Source of the DNA: Epiperipatus broadwayi
Lineage: Eukaryota; Onychophora; Udeonychophora; Euonychophora; Peripatidae
Length of the DNA stretch: 64,000 nt
NCBI GenBank assembly: GCA_028023455.1
Contig: JAQFVV010000142.1
Location: forward strand, 2,225,740 to 2,289,739
Direction: 5' to 3'
Made by a program: the position numbers and the translations under genes. The notes under the pieces were generated by a model, which saw nothing but the letters and a program-made list of their open reading frames with translations, had not been told where the DNA came from and did not search any database. Below are positions 1-11,477 of the stretch, in pieces (within the stretch, counting starts at the first letter, position 1; every line of letters starts with the position of its first letter).

Positions 1-918
1 AATTAGATGTTTATTGATTTATTATGTAAAAATAACTTATTTCTAAAAATGAGAAAAATATAAGTATTTGAAAATTAATATTAAATAGAGATGTGTAAAA
101 ACTATACCTTAAAAAGGACAGTATTCTTTAGAAAAGTTTATTTGTGATTTCATGAAGGCAAGAAAATGCAATATAGAGTCAGTCATAGAGTTTTTAATTT
201 AATTACAAATAAAAACAAAAACTTTATTTTCTTGGCTGCTATATTTGCAATAGAATGATAATAATCTATGTATTTTTTTCAATTTAAATGAAAATGTACA
301 AAATAGATTTTGATTTAATTATTATTCAAAATTTGGATGTCAACTAGTGCCAGAAGAAAATTTTTCTGTATCCTTTAAATTAGATTTTTATCATGTTGAA
401 CTGGGAATAAATCTAAATATTTTCTTAGCTTTATAGGAAGAAAAATAGATTTGGATGTTTATTGCAACCTAGACCCTTTGTACTGCTTCTTTAATATATA
501 AGAGCTGTCAGTCAATATTAATTTTTAAAAATGATTTTAAAGAGCTTTAGTTTTATAATAATTTAAAAAGTATAGATAAAATTTTACTATAAATAAGTTT
601 TTTGAGACCCATAATTCCCCTTAAGAATTTCCTTCAGGCTTTATTTAAGAAATATTTAGCAGATCAGAAAACTTTTCTTCACTTTTAATTATTTTGATTT
701 TATAGCCAATTGGCATTAGGAAGTTAATTATATATATTTTACAGTCTTACAAAAACAACTATTTACTTTAGAAGTAAGATAAATTATTTTTCCAGCAATG
801 TCTTTATACTGTATTTAACTTTTCTGTTAAAGATATTAAATATTATGTATTATATGTATACAGCTTATACTATATTGCAATTATAATCACAGTTGGATCT
901 TTGTAAGTTGTGTATATA
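1..918. other. Unannotated AT-rich sequence
   Basis: No reading frame of convincing length, no repeat family and no RNA gene is recognisable here. The stretch is AT-rich with short A and T runs only. It may hold old decayed repeats that cannot be read by eye. Confidence 0.5.
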
Positions 919-1099
919 TAACCATTAGAAACCAGTCAACACTTGAACAATCCCAATATAGATAACAATCAACAATCTCAAACTGCTGTCAAACAACCTC
1001 CTTTTAATAATAAAGGAGATTGCCTTGGCAACAATTTGAGATTGTTGATTTGTTTTCTATATTGGGATTGTATGTGTGTTGACTCATTTTTAATGGTTA
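919..1099. mobile_element. Foldback MITE (hairpin element)
   Basis: An inverted repeat with arms of about 65 bp: the left arm begins TAACCATT near 919 and the right arm ends AATGGTTA at 1099. Both arms share CAATCCCAATATAGA and CAACAATCTCAAA on opposite strands, and the loop has a small CTCCTTTTA/TAAAGGAG hairpin. There is no coding sequence. Size and structure fit a non-autonomous DNA transposon or foldback element. A TA target duplication is possible because TA lies at the left edge, but it is not decisive in such AT-rich flanks. Confidence 0.7.
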
Positions 1100-1751
1100 C
1101 TTATAAATCCGTTAAGCCTTGAGCATTTTACATATATATATAAATTATTGCTTCTTGGCTATGTAGCTGGATGGTAGCCATATTTGTTTTTCTTCTGAAT
1201 ATATATATATATAGATATAAACATTTACTTTATATTTAGATAGCTTATAAAAAAACTGATTTCATTAATGAGAAAATACTGACTAGGCTATCGATATCAA
1301 CTTTTTATCAATATTAAGCAGCTACTTGTTCAACTTTCAGTAAATCAGTGATGATAATCCATGAATTCTTAACAATGTAAAGCACCCTACAGTCACCATA
1401 AGAGTGCTGTCAGTATGTATTTTATTTATGACTATAAGTTTTAAATCATGTGTAGTCTTGTTAGCAGTAAAACTATTCTTGATACTGCATACTTTTAAGT
1501 TAATCTATGCTTCAGTATTTACAGATATCTGGATTGTTTAGATAGATATGAAAATGAAATTTTCTCTTTTAATTAATAAAAATACTGATAATGCTATCAC
1601 AATAAGATAGATTCTTTTCCTTTTAAACAATATGGTTTATATTCTTTTGATTAGGGAGAGATTTGTAACTTGAATTTAATTCCTTAATCCCTTTTATGAA
1701 ATAAAAGAAATGTCAACAATTAAGATGTGATAATATTTATAAGAATAAGCA
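1100..1751. other. Unannotated AT-rich sequence
   Basis: No gene seen. It contains a short (AT)n tract near 1198-1213 and nothing else that I can support. Confidence 0.45.
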
Positions 1752-1833
1752 GCCTCCATGCAAGCAAGTAGTTGGTTGCAGACGGTTGTGGGTTCGCGTC
1801 CTGGCCGATGCTATGACATATGGAAAAAAAAAA
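1752..1833 (+). mobile_element. tRNA-derived SINE, copy 1 (degenerate)
   Basis: A short element ending GACATATGG followed by an A-run, like the copies at 4808 and 44191. A pol III B-box-like GGTTCGCGTCC lies at 1791-1801. The 5' half (A box) is degenerate compared with the other copies. I see no clear target-site duplication, so this copy is the weakest of the three. Confidence 0.5.
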
Positions 1834-3149
1834 TTATATATTTTTTCTTTTAAATATTTAACCACTTAATTTGATTAATCTCATACTAAATAATCTTTTC
1901 TACTAGCACAGATACTATTTATGTAAATTAAAGTATTAATTATTTGGTTATATTTTTCAAATTTTCAGCTGTTTTAGTTTTTGCATTAAATTTCTATAAA
2001 TAGTTATAGGAATATTTTTTTTTGCTTCATAGCACAAATATATCTATACACACACACACACACATAGTTACTTTTCTCTTACATTTCCATGAAAGACATG
2101 TATATAACTTTTTGTTATAAATATTGTCTCATCAAAAAGAAAATGATGCAATTGTGGGAAAATAACTAATATAAGCCTTAAATATGTTATTAAAGTTAGC
2201 ACTCAGACACAAGTGAATTCTCTAGCTTATATTTCATGTTAAAAATATCTATTTAGACTAAGATTAAGTGCTATTTTAGCATATTCAATAACTATGCATG
2301 CTGGAGAATTTTTCACTAACCACAGCTATATCTATTTCAGAATAGCTTTTTGCATTTTTCTATGCTTTCTTAGATTACATAACAAATTATAATTTATTTT
2401 ATTCAGATTAAAAACTGGTATATTTATTTACAAATGATAGCAATAAATCATTAGCAGTCACTAAAAAAATAATATTGTTTAGCCAAATGTCAAATTAATT
2501 AGATTAATTCATTTATTACTAGGATAATGATATAATAAATCTAACCTTTTTACAGTTTTTTAATAATTTTATTTGATTGTAAGATAATATGAAAGATTTG
2601 AAAATGTGACATACCAGACGAGATACAAATGACAGTAATGTGTCCATGTGAATTTAATAAACTCATATAATCATTCAATTTGACCAAAGAACTGATTCAA
2701 CTATTTATATATATATATATACAGCATATATTCTTAAAGGAATTTGTAGTTCCAGTATCCAATCTTTTTCAGGAAATATTAGTAGATTACTGACATTTAA
2801 TTATAGGTGATCATAATTTTGCAATTTCTAAAATTATTCCAATAGAATAGTAAATAGATATATATTAGAAACATCTTACCACAATTATTTCAGAATATTA
2901 ATAGATATTTTTATTACATCAACTGTATGGCACATCATAAGTGTTACTAAAATAGTTCTTATAATAAAAACCTGATTTTTAATCTGTTTAACTAAGATAT
3001 TGTTTTAAAAATTGTTCTTTATATGCTCTTTTGTACACCTGGTGAGTTTTAGCTTATTTTTATCATTCTTATAGGGTAATAAATTGTTATATCAAGCAGT
3101 GAAGATTTTTTATTTACCTTCCTAAACTTAAAAAAAAATCTAACTTATT
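1834..3149. other. Unannotated AT-rich sequence
   Basis: No gene seen. Holds a short (CA)n run at about 2049-2064, short (AT)n tracts and A/T homopolymers only. Confidence 0.45.
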
Positions 3150-3255
3150 TTAAATGTAAAACGTAAGCTTGTGGTTAAGACCTGTAGAAGTCCTTACTAT
3201 CGCCTTTCTACATGCACATTCTTGAGGTTATAGCCTTAGTAAATATTACTTACAT
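3150..3255 (-). mobile_element. Degenerate relative of the 46.2 kb inverted-repeat MITE
   Basis: On the minus strand this segment reads a CTAAGGCTATAACCTCAAGA end, a central part with GTAAGGACTTCTACAGG, and a far end with TCTTAACC. The 46.2 kb element has the same order: TTAAGGCTATA end, GAGGTCCCTACTGTC centre, inverted end. The match is partial, so family membership is a tentative reading. Confidence 0.35.
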
Positions 3256-4807
3256 AATCAATGTGTAATCAATGTGTGTTTAAATAAATTTATAACTATT
3301 TACATGAATCATTTTCAAACAAAAAAAAATTATATCTATACAATATATGTCTAGTTTTTTTTTTTTTTATGTCAACAACATTATCATCTCTCATATGTTT
3401 TTAGTCATATGCTTTCAACAATACCTTACTTTAGAACCATTTATTATAAACTTGAATTGTCAATGGACATTAAATGGTATAGTATTATTGCTAACCTAGA
3501 CTAGTTTCTGGCTTTTATCTTCATTAATAAGAACATGAATTCAAAGCTGGACCTAATATGCTTATTCATACAGTAATCATTTTTTACTTCTTTATTGTTT
3601 TACCAGTCAATTTTAAAAAATTGTTCAAAAGTTTAATGTAGGCAGTATAAGCAAAAATTAAAGTGGTTGTTTGGAAATATTTAGTAACAGTGTAATTATA
3701 GAAAATAAAAATACTAGCTATAAAGTTAATAATTTTGCTAGGATTGATTTAACTGTAAGAGAGTTAGAAATTCTTGGTACAAAAAAATATAATAGAATAA
3801 ACTTTAAGACAAGTCTCTTTTATATATAGAACTTTACAATATATGGAGATCGACCTGGCGGCATAAATTCAAAAGCTTAGAATTTTTTTTTTCAATTTTA
3901 AACTATTACTTTATATTATATAAAGGATTAAAGGGTCGCTGCTGGATCCTAGTTTTTAATGACAAAGACAAAATCAGAAGCTGGTCGAGAGAGGCTAGTA
4001 TAACATTATATTTTCTGATGTCCAGTTATTATTCAAACTCATATCGCTAGAAATAGAAAATATTTTTTATGCTAAATCATTAATATGTCATCCCTAAATA
4101 ATAGCTTATTTAAAAACCCAAGTCTTAAATGCGTAATATAAGAGTGCAAAAATTTAATATAAGAATATTTTGAAACAGTATTTGTATTATTAAAATTGTT
4201 GTCTAATGCAAGATATATTTTTATTATAAATAGTTTTTATTTCCGTCATATCGAATTTATTACATAATGTCATCTTTAGAGTAACGATTAAATTTAATGG
4301 AATCAACTTTTTTTTTTTAAATTACAGATGCAATTTTCGATAAAAATATTAAATGATCTATTGAATATACAAAAAAAAAGTACAAAAATACTCCCACTTA
4401 TTGTAACTACTGAAATGACAGAAATTGAATAAATATATAATTTAAATTCGTGGCCTAAAAAAATTACATAATTTAGACGCTTACATAACATTATATATCA
4501 GTAAAATAAATAATTAAGTTTAAATATATACTTAAATAAATAATCTAATAACTTCATTGCTCCAGAGATCATAAGAAATTTAGCATAGGAAGTGTCAAAC
4601 TTGAAACGAGTCGAGGAATTACGCTGAATTTAACACATCCTCACTATAGGCAGTCAAAGACATGTTATTTATATCCCTACCACAGCAAATGCTTTTGCAA
4701 TAATTTTTTTACATTTTTTTTTTCTGTTTTGACTAGAAAATTTTTGATCAAATTGTTTTATTTACATGGAAAAAAAATTCTTTTTATTGTATAAAATGCC
4801 TCTGTTT
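3256..4807. other. Unannotated AT-rich sequence
   Basis: No gene seen. Open frames here, such as a 62-codon one at 4303-4491, have no recognisable motif and are expected by chance. The last 12 bases (4796-4807) are the left target duplication of the SINE that follows. Confidence 0.45.
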
Positions 4808-4900
4808 GTCAAGCGTTGGTGGCCGAGTAGTCAGCACAGCTGCCTTACAAACAGTTGTTCCGGGTCGCTTCCCCATTGATGCTTTGACACATGAAAAAAA
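4808..4900 (+). mobile_element. tRNA-derived SINE, copy 2, with target-site duplication
   Basis: A 93-bp tRNA-like element. An A-box-like segment TGGCCGAGTAGTCAGC and a B-box-like GGGTCGCTTCCC are visible. The 5' end GTCAAGC can pair with GCTTTGAC near the 3' end, like a tRNA acceptor stem. The element ends CACATG plus an A tail. It is flanked by ATGCCTCTGTTT (4796-4807) and ATGCTTCTGTTT (4901-4912), an 11/12 match, as expected for insertion by a LINE reverse transcriptase. It differs from a real tRNA gene by its A tail, weak boxes and duplication. Confidence 0.78.
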
Positions 4901-5664
4901 ATGCTTCTGTTTCTTAATATTCAGCTGAAAGTTATACTATTTCGTTGTTTTTCTCATCTTTTATTAGTTTAATCTTAGTCTGGTTAATTCTTTTTAATTA
5001 GCCTTTATTTATAGCATACTTTATACTATATGGATGTATAATGGGGAAAGTATATTCATTCATAGTCTGGAGTTCTTATAGAACCTAAAAGTTAAATACA
5101 TTTAAACTATAATACAACTACTTACTATTTCTAATAAGTAATAAAATCATATACAGATAATAAACTCAATCTATACATGCTGCACAAACAGAAAATGAAA
5201 TGCTCAACACCAAGTTATACAGTGAAAGGGAGGGTATTAAATAAAAAAATTAAAAATTAAGACTAAAACAACAACCTAAAAAGTATATGTAAGGTTTAAA
5301 TAATGATCTAGATAAATTTAAGTAGTAAAACAACTTCCAAAGGAATAAAACAATAATCTGAAAATTGTATAAAGCTAGTCATGTGACTTATGAACCACAT
5401 GTGAAAACACATGCAACATTATACACTAATGGGTATTAGTTTAATATATCCATGTGCATGCTACTTCTTTCACACTTTGCATTATCTTACAATTATTCAA
5501 AGGGAATTGAGCTAAAATGTTTATAAAGATCTTATAGAGTATAATATAATTTCTTTGACTTAAAAATAATTTTTAAAATATAATTTTTTGTCCTTAAAAG
5601 GATTTAGATACAGTTTATGTGTAAGAATATAGCAAATATATTCAAGTACAATATATAAACTAAA
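4901..5664. other. Unannotated AT-rich sequence
   Basis: No gene seen. After the right target duplication of the SINE (4901-4912) nothing is recognisable. Confidence 0.45.
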
Positions 5665-5949
5665 TTATTACTTTATTCTTAATAATTTTTTATTAACATT
5701 CACATTATTATTCATTACTCATTATATTAACATTCAATATGTATACTTTTCTTTAATCTATAATATTATTTCTTTTTATTTTTTATTACTAATTATTTTA
5801 AACTATTTTATACCTATCTTCTACTTATATTTTCAAAGCTTAACTATTAATTATTCAAAGTTTTAAATTTTCCAGTTATAGTTCTCTCTTTCTATTTTTT
5901 TATATAATTAAATCTACGCTTCTTTTCAATCTCTACTAATATTATTATT

Positions 5950-6235
5950 ATTTTTTTAATTGTATCAAAATAAATTCCAAGCCTAAATCTCTATTTAATA
6001 TTGGCTTAATATTATTAATACGAATAGCTTCTTTTATTTTTCTATCCCTTTTATTATTTATAAATTGTATCATTTTTATACAATCCTTTCCAAACTCATG
6101 CTCTGTTTCAGTCAGTTTCTATTATATTTATGTTGTAATAGTCTTCAATATATTGAATCTTTTGTTTTTCCTACATAATTTACTTTTATATTATTAATTT
6201 GACATTTTTTACAATTATAAAAGCAAATTACATAG
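5950..6235 (-). pseudogene. Penelope-like GIY-YIG endonuclease C-terminus, decayed
   Basis: Read on the minus strand, this begins with a zinc-finger-like CKKC pair. It continues YVGKT (the YIG half of GIY-YIG), RLLQHKYN and ETEHEFGKDCIKMIQF, and ends RDRKIKEAIRINNIKPILNR before a stop near 5950. The RKIKEAIxIxxxKPxLNRD ending is characteristic of the endonuclease tail of Penelope-like elements, whose enzyme nicks DNA to prime reverse transcription. One in-frame TGA and one frameshift break it. The reverse transcriptase that should lie upstream is missing, because the opposite arm begins there. Confidence 0.72.
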
Positions 6236-6437
6236 AAGAAACAAAAAAATTCAATATATAGAAGACTATTGCAACATAAATATGATAAATAAATTGGTGA
6301 TATATTTACATCTATTAGAAACAGAGCATGATTTTGAAAAGGGTTGTATAAAAATGATACAATTCACAAGTAATAAATATCAAGCCAGTATTAAATACAG
6401 ATTTGAGTTTGAAAAAACATTTGACATAATAAACGAA
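6224..6437 (+). pseudogene. Second Penelope-like GIY-YIG fragment, opposite strand, decayed
   Basis: The plus strand starts at the YIG position (here NYIEET), so the CKKC part present in the opposite copy is absent. It continues SIYRRLLQHKYD, then in shifted frames ETEHDFEKGCIKMIQF and NIKPVLNTDLSL. It has more frameshifts than its partner and cannot code. It is homologous to the fragment at 5950-6235 and joined to it head to head, so the junction removed the 5' part of this copy. Confidence 0.65.
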
Positions 6438-6839
6438 TAAATAGATAATATTATTATTAGCAGGGATTATAAATTAGAATAAATTTAATTATATAAAAAA
6501 TAGAATAAGGAAGCTACTAAGTATAACTGGAAAATTTAAAAGTTTGAATAGTTATCAGTTAAGATTTGAAAATATAAGAATGTAGGTATAAAATATGTTA
6601 AAAAATAATAAATAGGTTAAAATAATTAGTAATAAAAAAAATAAAAATAAATAATATTATACATTAAAGAAAATTATACATATTGAATGTTAATATAATG
6701 AATAATGAATAATAGTGTAAAATATTGTAATAAAAAAATTAATAAGAATAAAATAATAAAAAATAAATGAAATAAAAATATAATATATAGAAGATTAGTG
6801 GAAGTATTGATTGAGAAATATAAAATATATGATGTTAAA

Positions 6840-6918
<79 letters not shown>

Positions 6919-7100
6919 TATTGATTACAAGATAGAATGTAAGTATATATAAAATGTAGAACTATATGTTCATATATATTTGTACTCATGTATTTGTAAT
7001 GTGTTTCTTATAGTTCTGAAGAAGATTTCTTGAGCAATCAAAACTGTCAATAGTGTGCTATAATTATATGAAGCATTGTAAAAGTAATAAAGAAAGTAAA
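6438..7100 (+). other. Probable 3' UTR of the Penelope-like fragment
   Basis: Non-coding AT-rich sequence downstream of the GIY-YIG fragment, interrupted by an (AT)n tract. Near its end, at 7016-7048, is CTGAAGAAG followed by GCAATCAAAACTGTC. Related motifs sit at 8312-8368 (minus strand) and 52667-52712. In other genomes I associate such CTGAAGAAG...GTCGAAAC motifs with repeat 3' ends; assigning it to this Penelope copy rests on position only. Confidence 0.4.
6843..6915. repeat. (AT)n microsatellite
   Basis: A pure AT dinucleotide run of about 72 bp. No LTR lies beside it, unlike the (AT)n tracts at 8545 and 40009. Confidence 0.95.
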
Positions 7101-8311
7101 AGATATTAATATTATATGAAATTGGCAATGCAATGAGAAAGCTAAAGTTGTTTATATATATTGTAATTAATAGAATTGCACAACCCACATGATAAAAACC
7201 CCAAGAGCAATCTATATGTGCATTCCACATTCTGATGTCACAGACTAATAATTTTTTATTTTATAAGCCACTAAGATCAGGGAGAAATAAAAAATTCTTA
7301 AATATTTTATTTAAATTTATTGATTGCAAATAATGACAAACTGCCAAAAATAATGAGACAAAATTTATTTGCATGTATACAAAATAACACACATTGGCAG
7401 TACTTTAGTTAAATTGCTTTATAAATTAATTAAAAAAGTAACTTAGCCTTTCTACATCTTAATATTTTAATTTACATTATATACAGATGTAATATATGAT
7501 AGCTTAAATTGTTTTTAAGCAATTGGGATTTCATAATTTTTAATGTAGAATATTATTATCATTAAATGTTTTCGAATGGATTATAATCTATTGCATAGAC
7601 AACTAACCACTTGTACCTCTTATTATCACTATTCTAAGACTAAATAACTCTTCCAAGTATGGATGATACAATATATCAATGGAGAACAATTTAATTAATC
7701 AACTATGTGCTCAATTACAGGTTATAATATTAGTAAGCAATTAAAATACTCAAATAATTTTGATTGATACATAACAGCAAATACATGTGTAACTTATATG
7801 ATTATGATATGAATTAAAATCTTACCATGTCCTGCTTTCTATAGTTTTTGGTGCATATATGAATGATTGGAAGTCACAACCATATTACTACACATGTATA
7901 AAAATAAAATAAATAATATACGATAGGAATTGATCATCTACTGCACATTATTGCTTAAACAAATAATGTAAATAAGTTACCAGCAGTCACAAAATGGTTT
8001 TACAATCATTTACTATTCTGTTACATAAGAATGAGTTTCAGGTCTAAGTAGGATAAGCTGAATTGATAGTTAATAACCACCTATTTCTATTAATTATATC
8101 ACCTCAAAACACAAGAATAGTTCACTCAAGCTGACATCTAGGTAATGTAACCTTAATTTAGCTTGTCTATGCAGCATGATGAACTCCATTTATAACTTAT
8201 TAAATTATACTTTTATTCTTCTCTTTTACTTTCTTTGCATATCTTCATATATTCATACATATATTTCGTATAATAACTTCTTCCATATACACTTTAATGC
8301 AAAACAATTTT
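7101..8311. other. Unannotated AT-rich sequence
   Basis: No gene seen. The sequence lies between two inverted copies of the CTGAAGAAG-type motif and may be old Penelope-related material, but I cannot support that by translation. Confidence 0.4.
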
Positions 8312-8368
8312 CTTAAAAAACTTCTTTATTATCTTTACAGTTTTGACTGTCCCACAGTCTTCATCATA
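8312..8368 (-). repeat. Repeat 3'-end motif, minus strand
   Basis: The minus strand reads GATGAAGACTGTGGGACAG then TCAAAACTGTAAAGATAAT and AAAGAAG. It resembles the motif at 7016-7048 (CTGAAGAAG...CAAAACTGTC) and can form a small ACTGT/ACAGT stem. The likely origin is a Penelope-like 3' end. The match is short, so confidence is low. Confidence 0.35.
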
Positions 8369-8384
8369 ACCATCACTTCATATA

Positions 8385-8540
8385 TATAAAATATACACAT
8401 ATGTATATCAAAATATACACCCATATCCCCTACATACACATATATATAGATTCACATCAGCCTTAGACATATATATAAAATTCATACCTACATCTATATA
8501 TACATATGCATATCCCAATATATACACATATATCTTTTAA

Positions 8541-8578
<38 letters not shown>
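8385..8578. repeat. AT/AC-rich simple repeat ending in (AT)n, left part of an LTR insertion target
   Basis: Degenerate TATACACATATA-type repeats lead into a clean (AT)n run at about 8545-8578. The same kind of sequence resumes at 13351 after the LTR element. The microsatellite was therefore one block before insertion, and the duplicated target is an (AT)n word of about 4 bp whose limits cannot be fixed. Confidence 0.9.
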
Positions 8579-8581
<3 letters not shown>

Positions 8582-9931
8582 ACCATTTATTTATATATAA
8601 AGTACAAATTACTTTTTGATATTAGGTATTATAAAAAAAAAAAAAGAGAGGAAAGAAAGAAAGCGAACACGATCTTTATTTGTTTTAGCATAATGTTTTG
8701 AAAAGAGAAAAAAAAAACGTACAGTGAAAGTTTAGTTTTTTTTTAGAAATAAGTTAACTAAAATAAATTCAATGTTGGAAAGTGCATATTGAATCATTGA
8801 TTAAAATAGCGAAAGGAAATTTCAAAAGGCGAAAGATTGTTATCAGAAACAATTTTCTGATGGTAATTAAAAATGGCCGAAATTCTTAGCGGAAAACAGA
8901 CTTTGTAAAAAAGAAAAGGAGAAGAATGTAGAAGTTTATAAAGTGGAACAAAGAAAAAGAAAGAACGTGCGCAGAGCTTCTAAAAAGAATCGAAGAGTAT
9001 AAAAGGAGCGGACAGATTTGAAAAGGGGTCTTTTTACCTGGGTGTTCCAATAGTGCTGAGCATTTGGAAGTGTTTCATATTTCTTTTAATAAAATGTGTT
9101 CACTTAGATACCAGCTGAAATCGCTCGCCATGAGTGAGTAGAACGATATCGTTTGCCGACACTTTCTCTCGGAAAAAGTCACCTAGATCGTCCTCGTGCT
9201 ACCTAAATTAGATCGGAGATTCGGAAATAAAACTAAAAGAAAAAAACAGCTACTGCGGACTACTCACTAACTGAATTGTACGTCGGGAAGATCGATGACC
9301 TACTTAATGTTGACTTACCGGTAAGTAAATGTACATAAATTTTTTTTTACATAAAGCTTTATGAATAATGAATTGAATTGAAATATTATCCCATAAAATT
9401 TTCTTGGATCAGAAGATTTACGAACTGAGAAATGAACCAAAATGTTGCTACAGAAAATCAGACTAAATAATTAATACTCCAATATTCGACGTAGATTAAT
9501 GAATTCATATGCACAATCCTTTCCAACGTTGTAATGTCTGTCTTAATCATAATTATTGAATGTTTGACGAGTTATAATAAATCTTTATTATTAACTTCAC
9601 TTTCATTGTACGTGTCAAAAATTAATACTATTCTATGTAATTTTTTTTTACCTTTAGTTATTTAAATTAGATCGTATAATTATTACCTTACGGGCTACAA
9701 TATTTGACGCAGTCTCAGTGGGTCTAACGACCCTGGCGCCCTCAAGTAGAAATTAAAAACTGGTTCTGCTCACGATTGTACCCGGTAATCATTCTAGGCC
9801 GAAGTTGATCAGGAAAAATAGCTGTGTTAAGAATTAAAATACAATTTTTTTTATGTTGATACAGTTTGATCAACTCATGCTCAAATATACATTTGAGGCG
9901 TATAAGGGCTAGTAATACGAAAAACGTTACA
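8579..9931 (+). repeat. 5' LTR of the gag-only element
   Basis: 1353 bp, TG...CA ends. The U3 part has a canonical TATA box at 8998-9005. An AATAAA at 9088-9093 marks a probable R region. A strong splice-donor-like GGTAAGT lies in a TTACCGGTAAGT context near 9319, and a pyrimidine tract with CCTTTAG near 9641-9657 could be an acceptor. Its copy is at 11999-13350. Confidence 0.92.
8998..9005 (+). promoter_or_regulatory. TATA box in 5' LTR
   Basis: TATAAAAG followed by a locally GC-richer GAGCGGACAG, about 420 bp into the LTR. An AATAAA about 83 bp downstream fits a U3-R layout in which transcription starts shortly after the TATA box. The 3' LTR has the same box at 12417-12424. Confidence 0.65.
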
Positions 9932-9932
9932 A

Positions 9933-9950
9933 TGGCGACCCAACTCGAGG
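9933..9950 (+). other. Primer binding site, probably tRNA-Arg type
   Basis: TGGCGACCCAACTCGAGG begins 2 nt after the 5' LTR. The TGG start pairs with a tRNA CCA end, and TGGCGACC would pair with an acceptor ending GGTCG-CCA, as in several arthropod tRNA-Arg species. The tRNA identity is inferred; position and TGG start support its role. Confidence 0.75.
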
Positions 9951-10358
9951 CTTACGAAAAAAAAAAAAAAACCACGACCTGAGAAAATCTAAAAACGGCA
10001 TAAAATTGAGAATTTAATGTCTGTAACCGGAAAATAAATATGACCACAAATAGTGCGCAAGTCTAAAAAGTTATTGCGTATGACTACAAAAGTTTTTTTT
10101 AGAGTAGGATTTGAAATAAGGACTATATTGAAAGAAAATAATAGCTTATAAATTATTAAATAATAAATAAAACCGATCAAAGGTAAGAAATGACGGTAAA
10201 GGTAGAGGGGGACGGGAGATTATAGGGTGATAAAAGAGAGGGGTGTCGGTGAACGAATTTATTAGCAAAGCAAAATAAAATATTAGATTTATATCGTAAA
10301 AAAATTGATAGCGTTAAGATTTTGTTTACTGTAGCAAAAATAAGCAATACGGCCATAT

Positions 10359-11477
10359 ATGAAATTGAGAAATAATAAAAATACACAAAATATGGCAGAA
10401 GGCGCGGAAGAATTAAAAGAGGGTTTGGAACCCTTAATAAAAAAACTATTATACGAATGCATGACAGAATTCAAAGAAGAGATAAAAAAAGAAATGGCAG
10501 AGATGGTCAGAGAATTGAAAGAAGAAATAAGGGTAGAGATTAAAGAAATGAAAGAAGAGTTAATAAAGGTAGTAGATGAGAAAATAGCTAAAGGGTCACA
10601 GAGCACAGAAGTGGTAGAATTGAGATCCGATAAACAAGAAAGCAAAGAGATAAAATTCATAGAAAATAGAGAAAACGTGCCGAGTGCAGTAAACCCCTTT
10701 TTGAAATTAAAAATTTTCCATGGACAAGATGGAGAATCACCGATGGAACACTTAAACAGCCTGCAGGGGTACTTCGCGATAAACCCCATGTCGGAAGAAG
10801 TTAAACTAACGCTGGCAGTTAATCATTTACAAGGGACGGCGCAAGCTTGGTGGGAATCCTTGTTTAAGAAACCGAATAACTTTACACAGTATGGTCAAAT
10901 ATTAATCAAATGCTATTGGAACGAGGACCACCAAGAACGAATTAAGAATAAAGTGGCGCAAGAGAAATGCAGAACAGAAGAGCGTTATGTACCATTTTTT
11001 TGGAAACAAGTGGCGCAACTACGAGCGCTGACGGAGTGCAAATTAACAGAAAAACAGATTATCAAGATTACGCGGAAAAATTTTCCCGATCCAGTAGGGC
11101 ATCTGTTGGTAAGTACCGGATGTGAGACAGTAGAGAGAATGGCAGAATTGCTTAGTGCTTTCGAGAATGACAACACTGGAGAAGAGACGAGTCCTAAACA
11201 CTTCGACAAATTACCGAACCAGAAGGGTCGGATACAACTGAACACTATAGTGTTGACTAATAGTGCTGGAAATCAAAGGAAAAATAAGGGGTCCCCAACT
11301 AAGAATAAAGGGAAGGGAATCCGTGCAAGACCTCCAGAAATAGACGAAAAAGTTAGGAGTGAAAATAAATACAAGAGAGAAGACCTTGATATAAAATGGA
11401 GAGACTGGTGTGAGCAATACAGAGAGGGGGTTCGATCCTTGTCACCTCCGCCATCAACCAGTTATAGTGATAGATAA
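10359..11477 (+). CDS. gag: Gag protein of the LTR element
   Basis: An intact 372-codon frame, probably the structural protein that packages element RNA in cytoplasmic particles. Residues about 20-85 are rich in E and K in heptad-like spacing and look like a coiled coil. Residues about 115-250 resemble a Ty3/gypsy capsid: a FHGQDGESPMEHL start, the LQGTAQAWWESL segment (the conserved A-x-x-W-W of retrotransposon gag), then a helical region with NFPDPVGHLL. The C-terminal part is basic (QRKNKGSPTKNKGKG) but has no CCHC zinc knuckle. The start chosen is the first ATG of the frame, about 430 bp after the 5' LTR. No pol frame overlaps or follows it. An unbroken frame in a gag-only element suggests recent insertion or selection on Gag. 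Confidence 0.88.
   Translation: MKLRNNKNTQNMAEGAEELKEGLEPLIKKLLYECMTEFKEEIKKEMAEMVRELKEEIRVEIKEMKEELIKVVDEKIAKGSQSTEVVELRSDKQESKEIKFIENRENVPSAVNPFLKLKIFHGQDGESPMEHLNSLQGYFAINPMSEEVKLTLAVNHLQGTAQAWWESLFKKPNNFTQYGQILIKCYWNEDHQERIKNKVAQEKCRTEERYVPFFWKQVAQLRALTECKLTEKQIIKITRKNFPDPVGHLLVSTGCETVERMAELLSAFENDNTGEETSPKHFDKLPNQKGRIQLNTIVLTNSAGNQRKNKGSPTKNKGKGIRARPPEIDEKVRSENKYKREDLDIKWRDWCEQYREGVRSLSPPPSTSYSDR

Larger units (their letters stand above)
5665..6760. mobile_element. Head-to-head inverted pair of Penelope-like element fragments
   Basis: A diverged foldback of about 1.1 kb with its centre near 6228. The arms (about 5665-6230 and 6224-6760) are inverted copies of the same sequence; for example the left-arm minus strand and the right-arm plus strand both read through an ETEHxFxKxCIKMIQF segment. 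Each arm carries the end of a GIY-YIG endonuclease domain plus downstream AT-rich sequence, annotated separately. Inverted and tandem partial copies are a known habit of Penelope-like elements. Confidence 0.65.

Noticed and set aside
10289-10789. 166-codon minus-strand frame
   Set aside because: Antisense to the gag coding region; Ser/Phe/Ile-rich as expected from the complement of a Glu/Lys-rich coiled coil.
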